Shown piece after piece: positions 43,605-51,039 of a stretch of DNA of 64,000 nucleotides. The notes below the pieces were generated by a model that saw nothing but the letters and a program-made list of their open reading frames with translations, was not told the origin of the DNA and searched no databases. Within the stretch, counting starts at the first letter, position 1; each line of letters begins with the position of its first letter. The DNA comes from Sphingomonas kyeonggiensis. Lineage in GTDB: Bacteria; Pseudomonadota; Alphaproteobacteria; Sphingomonadales; Sphingomonadaceae. Where the stretch lies: NCBI RefSeq assembly GCF_014204495.1, contig NZ_JACHLN010000001.1, positions 372,001 to 436,000 of the forward strand. The letters run 5' to 3'. A program made the position numbers and the translations under genes.

Positions 43605-44483
43605 TCAGGGGAGCAGCTGGCTGCTCAATTCGGGCACGGCGATCGCAAGATCGTACGCAACGATCTTGGCGAAGGCCTTGGCGCCGGCTTCGCCGACATG
43701 GGTGTAGTCGAACTTCTCGACGATCCGGCCGCGCGGGCCGGTCCTGGGCAGGGTCGACGCCGGCGGCGATTCCGGGGCCGGGCGCGGGCGCAGCGTGGTG
43801 CCGGCCTTGCCCGCCGCGACTTCCTCGGGAAGCGGCTCGGCCATCGCCAGCTTCATCGATTCGACCGCACCGAGCTGCTCGACCGCCCTGGCGCTGTCGC
43901 GGTTCAGCTCGATCACCGGCGCTTTCATCTCGACGCCGATCTTGCGCACCGCATCGGCCCAGGCGGCGAGCGTGTTGTTGAGCTTGCCGCCCCGGAATTC
44001 GCGGCGCGACAGCGGGGTTACCAGCACCGGCACGGCGCCGGCGGCGCGGACGTCGGTCACCATCTGGCGCAGGTTCGACTGGAAATCGGTGTTGAGGTCG
44101 GTCCAGCGCTCGGCCTTGGTCGACTGGTCGTTATGGCCGAACTGGATCAGGACGTATTTCTTGGCATAGCCGGGCGCCGCGGCCTCGCCGAGCGCGATCT
44201 TCCACGAGCCCTCGGCCTGGTAGCTGCGGGTCGAGCGCCCGCCCCGGCCCATGTTGAGGCAGGCGATGTTCGACTTCACATGATAGGCGCAGAAGGCCGA
44301 TGCCCAGCCGCTGCCCGGCGCCATGGTCGAATCGCCGACCAGGATGATCTTGTAGGCGGAGATCGGCGGCGCATCGGTCCGCTTCTCGCGCTTCTCGAGC
44401 GGAGGCTGGGCCTCCGAAGTCTGGGCGAAGGCCGCCCCCGGAACCGCCAGCAACGCTGCCAGCGTGATCGCCATTTTCAGCAT
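43605..44483 (-). CDS. Secreted SGNH/GDSL esterase, rhamnogalacturonan-acetylesterase-like
   Basis: 292 residues, with GGGAGGG before the ATG and a signal peptide ending 'AFAQ'. The four SGNH blocks are visible: Ser in 'ILVGDSTMAPGSGW', Gly in 'NMGRGGRSTRSY', Asn in 'IQFGHNDQ' and Asp-x-x-His in 'FDYTHVGEAG'. This is the RGAE-type acetyl esterase family. At the end of the PL6-PL17-MFS-SDR operon it may remove O-acetyl groups that block lyases on bacterial alginate. That substrate is inference. An insertion rich in Pro near residues 230-260 precedes the Asp/His block. Confidence 0.88.
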   Translation of the reverse strand: MLKMAITLAALLAVPGAAFAQTSEAQPPLEKREKRTDAPPISAYKIILVGDSTMAPGSGWASAFCAYHVKSNIACLNMGRGGRSTRSYQAEGSWKIALGEAAAPGYAKKYVLIQFGHNDQSTKAERWTDLNTDFQSNLRQMVTDVRAAGAVPVLVTPLSRREFRGGKLNNTLAAWADAVRKIGVEMKAPVIELNRDSARAVEQLGAVESMKLAMAEPLPEEVAAGKAGTTLRPRPAPESPPASTLPRTGPRGRIVEKFDYTHVGEAGAKAFAKIVAYDLAIAVPELSSQLLP

Positions 44484-44520
44484 GTGTAATCCCTCCCAGT
44501 TGCGGCCTTCTGTCCCTCGG

Positions 44521-45273
44521 TCAGGAGAAGGCGAGGCCGCCGTTGATGTCCATGTTGACGCCCGTAAGGAACGACGAGTCGTTCGAGGCGAGGAAGACCA
44601 CCGCCGACGCCACTTCGTCCGGATGGCCCTCGCGGCGCAGCGGCGTGTTGCCGGCCACCGCCTTGCGGCCCTCAGGCTTGGAGAAGGTATCGTGGAAGCT
44701 GGTGCCGATCAGGCCCGGGCACAGCGCGTTGACCCGGATGCCCTGCGGCCCCAGTTCCTTGGCGAGGCCGCGGGTGAAGGTCATCAGCGCGCCCTTGGCG
44801 GTGGCGTAGATCGACGCGCCCGGCCCGCCGCCGTCGCGGCCGGCGAGCGACGACAGGTTCACGATCGCGCTGCCCTCGCCCAGATGCGGCAGCACCGCCT
44901 TGGTGACGAGGAAGGCGGACTTGAGGTTGAGCTCCATGACATGGTCGAAGAACGCCTCGTCCATGTCCGCCAGCGTCTTGCGGGCGACCATGCCGCCGGC
45001 GACGTTGACCAGCACGTCGACGCGCTCGCCGAACGCGGCGGTGGTCTCCTCGACCAGCTTGGCCACTTCGGCCGGCTTGGTCACATCGGCCTGGACCAGG
45101 ATCGCGGTGCCCCCCGCGGCCTCGATCTCGGCGACGGTCGCCTTGGCAGCCTCGGCGTCGCTGCGATAGTTGACCGCGACCTTGGCGCCCTGCGCTGCGA
45201 GCTGCAGCGAGACCGACTTGCCGATGTCACGCCCGCCGCCGGTTACGATGGCGACCTTGTCCTTCAATTTCAT
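44521..45273 (-). CDS. SDR oxidoreductase, probable DEH (4-deoxy-L-erythro-5-hexoseulose uronate) reductase
   Basis: 250 residues starting MKLKDKVAIVTGGGRDIG, overlapping the MFS stop by four bases. Cofactor motif 'TGGGRDIG' (residues 11-18), 'NVAGG', catalytic Ser in 'IVNLSSLAG', Tyr/Lys in 'YATAKGAL', and 'GINGG'-like end 'DINGGLAFS'. Sphingomonas sp. A1 reduces the alginate monomer DEH to KDG with an SDR of this type, and the placement after PL17 and a hexuronate-type transporter fits. A KduD-like dehydrogenase role is the alternative. Confidence 0.87.
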   Translation of the reverse strand: MKLKDKVAIVTGGGRDIGKSVSLQLAAQGAKVAVNYRSDAEAAKATVAEIEAAGGTAILVQADVTKPAEVAKLVEETTAAFGERVDVLVNVAGGMVARKTLADMDEAFFDHVMELNLKSAFLVTKAVLPHLGEGSAIVNLSSLAGRDGGGPGASIYATAKGALMTFTRGLAKELGPQGIRVNALCPGLIGTSFHDTFSKPEGRKAVAGNTPLRREGHPDEVASAVVFLASNDSSFLTGVNMDINGGLAFS

Positions 45274-46562
45274 GCTGGATTCCGTTCTGGGGAGGTAGTG
45301 CCCGCGGCGCGCGGAAGCCCGCGGCCGAGGAGCAGGATGGAGAGGAGCGCGAGCGGGACGATCGCCGCGGCCAGCGCGAAGATCGGCGCATAGCCCTGGG
45401 TGGTCATCACCGGCACGAGCCAGGTGGTGATGAGGGTGCCGGCCACCGCAGCGGTGCCGCTGATGCCGGCGAGCGAGCCCACCGCGCCGCCGGCGAAATA
45501 GTCGCCGGGCATGGTCTGGATGTTGTTGATCGCCACCTGGAAGCCGAACAGGATCACCGCGATCAGCAGCACGGCGCTGAGCGGGGTCGATGCCTGGGCC
45601 GTGAGCAGCAGCGCGGGCAGCATGATCACGCAACCGATGGCGATGGCGAGCTTGCGCGCCGCCAGCGCGTTCCAGCCCCGGGCGATCAGCACGCCGGAGA
45701 ACCAGCCGCCGCCCAGGCTGCCGAGCATCGCGCCGACGAACGGCACCCAGCCGAACATGCCGATCTGCTTCACGTCGAAGCCGAAGGTCTCGGCCAGGTA
45801 GATCGGCAGCCAGGAGACGAACAACCACCAGACCGGATCGAGGAAGAAGCGGCTGAGCAGGATCGCCCAGCTCTGGCGGTAGCGCAGCAGCTCGAGCATG
45901 CCGGGCGCGTGCGCCTCCGCCGCGGGCGCATCGGCAGTGGCGGGGCGCGCATTGATATGGGCGCGCTCCTCGTCACTCAGCCAGGGATGGCGATCGGGAT
46001 CGGCGCGGTAGACGAACAGCCACGGGATCAGCCAGACAAAGCCGAGCACGCCGACCAGCACGAAGGTCGCCCGCCAGCCGAACGAACCATAAAGCGCCGC
46101 CACGGCAGGTGCGGCGATGATCGCACCGATCGCGGCACCGGCGTTGAAGATGCCCTGGGCAAAGGCGCGCTCCTGCGGCGGGAACCACAATGCATTGGCC
46201 TTGACCGCGCCCGGCCAGTTGCCGGCCTCCGACACGCCGAGCGTGACGCGCAGGCAGAGCAGGGCAGCGAGCGAGCGCACCAGCGCATGCGCGCCAATCG
46301 ACAGCGACCACACCGCGATCGCGATGACGAAGCCGATGCGCGTGCCGATCCGGTCGAGCAGCTTGCCGAACAGCGACTGGCCGAACGCATAGGCGACCAT
46401 GAACATGGTCACGAGCAGCGCGTAATCCGCCTTGTCCGCGCCGATGTCCTTCGACACCGCCGGCCACATCACCGCCAGTGCGTTGCGGTCGATATAGTTG
46501 ATGACGGTGACCAGCCCGATCAGGCCGATCACGAGCCAGCGAAGCCCTTTGACCCCGGTCAT
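45270..46562 (-). CDS. MFS transporter, hexuronate/ACS family
   Basis: 430 residues from ATG 46562 (MTGVKGLRWLVIGLIGLVTV), four bases after the PL17 stop. An upstream in-frame reading lies inside PL17 and is dropped. 'INYIDRNALAVMWPAVSKD' is the ExuT-like first loop, with 'GKLLDRIGTRIGFVIAIAVW', 'GVSEAGNWPGAVKANALWF' and 'FNAGAAIGAIIAAPAVAAL' next. About twelve spans. Likely carries DEH or short unsaturated uronates across the inner membrane. Confidence 0.9.
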   Translation of the reverse strand: MTGVKGLRWLVIGLIGLVTVINYIDRNALAVMWPAVSKDIGADKADYALLVTMFMVAYAFGQSLFGKLLDRIGTRIGFVIAIAVWSLSIGAHALVRSLAALLCLRVTLGVSEAGNWPGAVKANALWFPPQERAFAQGIFNAGAAIGAIIAAPAVAALYGSFGWRATFVLVGVLGFVWLIPWLFVYRADPDRHPWLSDEERAHINARPATADAPAAEAHAPGMLELLRYRQSWAILLSRFFLDPVWWLFVSWLPIYLAETFGFDVKQIGMFGWVPFVGAMLGSLGGGWFSGVLIARGWNALAARKLAIAIGCVIMLPALLLTAQASTPLSAVLLIAVILFGFQVAINNIQTMPGDYFAGGAVGSLAGISGTAAVAGTLITTWLVPVMTTQGYAPIFALAAAIVPLALLSILLLGRGLPRAAGTTSPERNPA

Positions 46563-46566
46563 CGGC

Positions 46567-48762
46567 TCAGTTTCCCTTCGCCGCATCGAAGCGCGCGAAA
46601 TGGTCCTTCCAGTCGAGCTTCCTGCCGTCGACCGTCGCCGAATGCGCGGCATTGGCATCGGCCGAGAAAGCGATGGCGAGCGTGATGCTGCGGCCATCGG
46701 CAAGCTTGATCGTCACCACGTCCGCGTCGTTCGTGCGGACATGAGCGAAGCCCTTCACCCGGCTGTTGCTCGCCGTGGTCTTCTCCTCACCCGCGTCATA
46801 ATTGCCATGCGGCTCGAGCAAGTTGACGAACTGGGCGTTGGTCGCCCCGGTCACGCGCTCGATCAGCAGCGGCTCGCGGCGCAGGTTGAAGCGCGGATCG
46901 TTCGCCCCGCTCTCGCCCAGGATCACGCTGGCGCCAGCCGGCGCGATCATCCGGTAGGTGTAGAAGCGGTTGTCGTTAATCCAGGTGATCGCGCCATTGT
47001 CCGCTGTAGGCGTGCCGGTCGCATCGACCCAGATGTGCTGATAGCCCGCAGCCTTGCCGAGCACCGGCCGCTCGGCGGTGTTCGACTGGAGCGGGAAGCC
47101 GATCGCGGTGATCTGCCCGGCATAATGCAGCGGCAGGTCATAGGTGGCGGGCTTGTCGCCGGTCACGTCGAGCAGGTCGACGATCATCGGGCTCTCGATG
47201 CCGTCGACCGGCAGCTGGATCAGCGTGCGACGATAGCGAACGCCCGGATAGGCGCCGACCATCTCGGCGGTGCTGACCGTCGCCTGCGGGGTGCTCGCCC
47301 AGAAGAGCTGCTTGGGCGCGAGCTTGTCACCCACCTTCCACTTGCCGCCGAAATTGCTGGTCTCGTTCACCACCAGCGTGTTGTGGGCGACGGTCTGCTT
47401 CGCCCAGCTCTCGTTTTCCTTGAGGTAGCGCCCGCCGTCCTTGCTCTCGACATTGAGGAAGCGCGCCGCGCCGTAATCGGTCACGATGGCATGGCCGTTG
47501 TCGTAGAGGATCCAGTTCAGCTTGTCGAAATGGCCATGGCCCATGCCCATCGCCGCGTTCTTGGCGACGAGCACCTGGTCCGTGTCGCTCGGCCCCGAGC
47601 GCATGATGGCGAGCCCGCCCATGTCGCCCTTGGGCCCGTCGCTCAGGAACTGCGATGCGAAGGGGAAAGGCTTGGCCTTGCCCGCCGCGAGATCGCGCGC
47701 GACCATCAGCCCGTCGGGCGTCAGCACGGTGCGGCCCTGCCACTGCGCGATCGACAGCAGCGCCGGATCCTTGGTCACTTCATAGCCGATCGCCACCGAC
47801 TGATAGAGCTCGTCGGTCTTCAGGCTCTTGTCCGGCATCGCGTCGTTGAACGGGAAGAAGAAGCCGTCGTACGTCGTCTGGATCGAGGTCCGGATCGCCT
47901 TCAAGAGCACCCCGCCGCGATGCTCGAAGATCTTCTGCTCGGGCTGGTTCGCTTCGATGAAGCGCGCGAACAGCACGAAGGGCAGCATCGCGTAGCGCTG
48001 GTAATAAGGCCCTTCGACATAATAGCCGTCGGGCGAGAAGAGCTGGTCGATCTGCGCCAGGAAGCCGAACTTGCCGTCGCGGTGCAGGCCCTTCAGCGCG
48101 ACCTCGACAAAGTCCTTGTCGCGCAGCGTATAGCCGATCATGCCCACCGCGGCGCAGGCCCAGGTCGCGTGGTTGTGGATTTGATCGAACTCTTCCGCCT
48201 GCCCCGCCGACAGGAAGGTCGCCATCGGGCGGAAGACCTTGTCGTCGATCGTCGCGCGATCTGCAGCGCTCAGGCTGTCGCGGATCGCGTCATAGCCCTG
48301 CACCGCATAGACCGCCCAGACGGCGTCGTTGAGGCTCTGCCAGAACAGCCGGCCCGGCCGCTGGTCGCTCGCCGCCGGATGGTTGCCGAGCGTCGGATAG
48401 AGCTTGGCGTACTCCAGCAATTCGGCCTTGGCGAAATCGGCATAGCGCTGCTCGCCGGTGATGCGGAACAACAGCCCGGCGCCATAGATCGCCGTATAGT
48501 TCCGCTTGTGCTGCTCATGCGTGTACCCGCCACCCGGATCCTTGGGCTGGGGCACGATCACGCCCGCCTTGATCGCCTTGTCGACTTCGCGGCGGACCCG
48601 CTTCAGCTCGGCGTTGAACAGCGGGTAGGCCGTGGCGTCCTTGGCCGTAGCCGCCATCTCCGACGCGCGGAACAGCGTGGGCTGGGTACCAGGCGCGGTC
48701 TGCGCCAGAGCAGGCGTGACGAACAGGGCGGAACCGGCGAGGAGAAAAGCGAAACGAGTCAT
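46567..48762 (-). CDS. Exported PL17 oligoalginate lyase (heparinase II/III-like)
   Basis: 731 residues; signal peptide MTRFAFLLAGSALFVTPALA. An (alpha/alpha) toroid then a beta-sandwich heparinase II/III domain. The catalytic region 'QIHNHATWACAAVGM' has Asn197-His198, and the tyrosine pair 'VEGPYYQRYAM' is at ~253-254. 'GHGHFDKLNWILYDNGHAIVTDYG' in outline supplies the zinc-site histidine and Asp. These match exolytic PL17 enzymes that convert oligoalginate to unsaturated monouronate. The ATG overlaps the PL6 stop (TGATG). Confidence 0.93.
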   Translation of the reverse strand: MTRFAFLLAGSALFVTPALAQTAPGTQPTLFRASEMAATAKDATAYPLFNAELKRVRREVDKAIKAGVIVPQPKDPGGGYTHEQHKRNYTAIYGAGLLFRITGEQRYADFAKAELLEYAKLYPTLGNHPAASDQRPGRLFWQSLNDAVWAVYAVQGYDAIRDSLSAADRATIDDKVFRPMATFLSAGQAEEFDQIHNHATWACAAVGMIGYTLRDKDFVEVALKGLHRDGKFGFLAQIDQLFSPDGYYVEGPYYQRYAMLPFVLFARFIEANQPEQKIFEHRGGVLLKAIRTSIQTTYDGFFFPFNDAMPDKSLKTDELYQSVAIGYEVTKDPALLSIAQWQGRTVLTPDGLMVARDLAAGKAKPFPFASQFLSDGPKGDMGGLAIMRSGPSDTDQVLVAKNAAMGMGHGHFDKLNWILYDNGHAIVTDYGAARFLNVESKDGGRYLKENESWAKQTVAHNTLVVNETSNFGGKWKVGDKLAPKQLFWASTPQATVSTAEMVGAYPGVRYRRTLIQLPVDGIESPMIVDLLDVTGDKPATYDLPLHYAGQITAIGFPLQSNTAERPVLGKAAGYQHIWVDATGTPTADNGAITWINDNRFYTYRMIAPAGASVILGESGANDPRFNLRREPLLIERVTGATNAQFVNLLEPHGNYDAGEEKTTASNSRVKGFAHVRTNDADVVTIKLADGRSITLAIAFSADANAAHSATVDGRKLDWKDHFARFDAAKGN

Positions 48763-50141
48763 CAATTGCTTCCCGGAAGCGGCGAGGCCGCAGGCTTGGC
48801 GTACCAGGAGACACCCGTCTCCTCGCGCGTGATGGGCTTGAGCGTGCGATCGACACCGAGCTTGGCCAGCGCTGGATCGCTCGGATAGAGCAGGCCGTTG
48901 GCGGCGCGCTTGAGCGTCACCTGGCGGCGGTCGATCTGGATCGGCAAGGCAGCGGGTCCCGGCACGGACAGGACATTGCCGGTGAATGTGATCCCGGCGA
49001 TGTCCGCCTTGGCGATAAAGGGATCGCCGCGCTTCTGGTTGACGAAGAGATTGCCAACGAAGCGCGTCGAGACCGGCGGCAGCGACAGCTCCGCGTCGGC
49101 ACCATTGCCCAGGGTCACCGTCGCCGCATCGATCAGGCTGTTCCGCTCGATCAGTGCATCCTGGACCTGCTCGTAACGGTTGATCGGCGAGTTGGGCACG
49201 CCGTTCATCAGCGAGAGCGCGCTGTACGATCCGTCGCCGGCCAGGCCCTCGAGATAGTTGTTCCGCACCACCTGGCGGCGGTTGATCACGCGGATGCCAC
49301 CGGTGTGCTTCACGCCATTGCCGAAGAAGACATTGTCCTCGATCCGGTTGCCATGGCCGTGGCGCATCACGAAGGCACCCTGGCTCTCGACCACGACATT
49401 GCGGCGCAGGATGTTCGCACCCGACTTGATCGAGACGATCTCGACCTCGCCGTTGCAGCGCTCGAAGAAATTGTCCTCGACCACCGTGAACGAGTCGCTC
49501 TGCGATTCCTGGCTGGTGCCGATGCGGATCGTCTCGCCACCATTCTCGCCAAGCGGTGGGCGGGGGCCGAAGTAATTATGGTCGATGCGGTGGCGGTTCT
49601 CGCTCGGCCCATAGGCGGCACGCACAACCACGAGCATCGCCCCACCATGCACCTTGCCAGTGAAGTGCGAATGATCGACCCGGTTGTTGCGCCCGTAAAG
49701 CGAGACCCAGTGATCGGTCTTGGCTTGGGTGGGCGCGCCATAACCGTCGACAACGATCCCGGTAAGCCGCGAATTCTCCGCCCAGCGCTTCGTATTGAAG
49801 CGGAAACCGATCAGGTCCTCGCCGGTGCCGTGGCCGTCCCTGAACACCAGGTTCGACACGACCAGCCAGTTGCCCGCCATGCGCAGGCTCGAGGCACCGG
49901 TCAGGATAACCTTGCCCGGCGTCTCCGCGGTAAGCGTGATCGGCTTGGCCTCGCTGCCCTGGCCCGAGAAGCGGACCGAGAAGTCGCGCCATTCGCCATT
50001 GGCGAGGATGATCCGATCGCCCGGCGCCAGCGCCTTGGCAGCTGCTGCATATTCCTGCTGATTGTGGACCAGGGTGTCGCGTGCAGCCGCCGGACTGGCA
50101 GCCACCGCAAGCATCCCCATCGACAGCGCCCAGAGTCGCAA
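48762..50141 (-). CDS. Exported PL6 alginate lyase (chondroitinase-B family)
   Basis: 459 residues from a TTG start; GGGGAGGA five bases upstream and no ATG fit, so the TTG is well supported. Signal peptide MRLWALSMGMLAVAASPAAA. Right-handed beta-helix with PL6 motifs 'GEDLIGFRFN', 'DHSHFTGKVHGGAML', 'GETIRIGTSQESQSDSFTVV', 'NGEVEIVSIKSG' (catalytic Lys239, calcium-ligand Asn/Glu) and 'GAFVMRHGHGN' (Arg260). It cuts alginate chains in the periplasm or outside. First gene of the lyase operon. Confidence 0.94.
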   Translation of the reverse strand: MRLWALSMGMLAVAASPAAARDTLVHNQQEYAAAAKALAPGDRIILANGEWRDFSVRFSGQGSEAKPITLTAETPGKVILTGASSLRMAGNWLVVSNLVFRDGHGTGEDLIGFRFNTKRWAENSRLTGIVVDGYGAPTQAKTDHWVSLYGRNNRVDHSHFTGKVHGGAMLVVVRAAYGPSENRHRIDHNYFGPRPPLGENGGETIRIGTSQESQSDSFTVVEDNFFERCNGEVEIVSIKSGANILRRNVVVESQGAFVMRHGHGNRIEDNVFFGNGVKHTGGIRVINRRQVVRNNYLEGLAGDGSYSALSLMNGVPNSPINRYEQVQDALIERNSLIDAATVTLGNGADAELSLPPVSTRFVGNLFVNQKRGDPFIAKADIAGITFTGNVLSVPGPAALPIQIDRRQVTLKRAANGLLYPSDPALAKLGVDRTLKPITREETGVSWYAKPAASPLPGSN

Positions 50142-50262
50142 CGAGTCCTCCCCACCGGCTCTTTTGGCCGATACGGATACCTACCAGTCGCGCGAATTAC
50201 GTGCAAGCCAATTTGAATACCAATTTACTGGACCAGAATTGGTGGAGTGGTTCTATACCAGA
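50142..50262. promoter_or_regulatory. Promoter region of the alginate-lyase operon
   Basis: A 121-base AT-richer spacer before PL6. It contains AATACCAATT near 50216, AATTGGT near 50238, and TGGTTCTATACCAG at 50248-50261. The repeated TTGGT/ACCAA words are the same kind found in the receptor/kinase and autotransporter promoters. Confidence 0.55.
50248..50261. promoter_or_regulatory. FadR/GntR-like operator candidate upstream of PL6
   Basis: TGGTTCTATACCAG, with TGGT and ACCA half-sites five bases apart. Near-identical to 37404-37418. Confidence 0.55.
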
Positions 50263-50793
50263 TCAGCCGCGTGCGCTGCCTCCGAACAGCGGCGCCAGCG
50301 TCACCGCCACCGCGCCGACCAGGATCGCCGACACCATCGGGTCGAGTTCATCGGCCAGCCAGAAATAGCCGGCAACGCCCGCCACGCCGGCCAGTCCAAC
50401 CGCCGCCAGCAGCGACGCCGCGCGCACCAATGCGCCCGCACGGCGCGGCCAGCCGTCGATGACGCGCCGCACGCGATCGAGCATCACGGCACTCAGCCCC
50501 GCGGCTTCCGCCCGTGCGATCTCACCCGAGTCGAGCGCCGCGCCGTCGAGGCGATAGAGAATGGCGAAGCGCCGCAGCGCCTCCAGCCGGGCATTGGCGA
50601 GGCCGGACACCCGGCGCGAACCGAACAGCATGGCACCGATCCGCTCGATCCGGCGCGGCGCACGCAGCGAGGCGCGACCATCGGCCTGGGAGAGCTGGAG
50701 CGTGCGCAGCTCGAGCGAAGTGAGCGCGGCTTCGGCCGAGACGGTTCCGGCGAGCCCTTCGAGCAGCACCGCCCTGGTATCGAGATACGCCAT
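50263..50793 (-). CDS. Uncharacterised protein with C-terminal membrane segments
   Basis: 176 residues from ATG 50793 (MAYLDTRAVLLEGLAGTVSA) with AGGAGG upstream. The first ~120 residues are helical and charged ('RAPRRIERIGAMLFGSRRVS', 'ARLEALRRFAILYRLDG'). The end has two hydrophobic spans ('AASLLAAVGLAGVAGVAGYFW' in part and 'MVSAILVGAVAVTLAPLFGG') separated by 'DELDP'. No family recognised. A soluble helical head on a membrane hairpin is the visible architecture. Confidence 0.75.
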   Translation of the reverse strand: MAYLDTRAVLLEGLAGTVSAEAALTSLELRTLQLSQADGRASLRAPRRIERIGAMLFGSRRVSGLANARLEALRRFAILYRLDGAALDSGEIARAEAAGLSAVMLDRVRRVIDGWPRRAGALVRAASLLAAVGLAGVAGVAGYFWLADELDPMVSAILVGAVAVTLAPLFGGSARG

Positions 50794-50975
50794 GATGTCC
50801 TCCTGTTTGCAGCCGGGCATCTAGGCGCGTCGAACGCCGTTGATTAGCCGTGCGCGTGGCATCGCAAGGTTTCCGCAACTGCACCGATCCGCAGCGATGA
50901 CGTTGCGGTTGCCTCGCTTCCGCATCTCGCCCGGTCTGAACCACCTGCTATCCGGAAGTATGACGAAACAGGGCT

Positions 50976-50990
50976 TGATACCTTATATCA
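50976..50990. promoter_or_regulatory. Inverted repeat upstream of the ZnuD-like receptor (possible Zur site)
   Basis: TGATA-CCTTA-TATCA, a perfect 5-bp inverted repeat with a five-base centre in an AT-rich patch 50 bases before the receptor. Metal regulators of the Fur/Zur family use AT-rich palindromes of this size, so a Zur operator is possible. Confidence 0.4.
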
Positions 50991-51039
50991 TCACGGCTAC
51001 CGCAACGCAGCACGTTCCATGGTTCGGGAAGATTCGTTG

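Noticed and set aside
46498..48888. A 796-codon + strand frame
   Set aside because: Mirror of the PL17 gene, whose catalytic motifs and signal peptide settle the strand.
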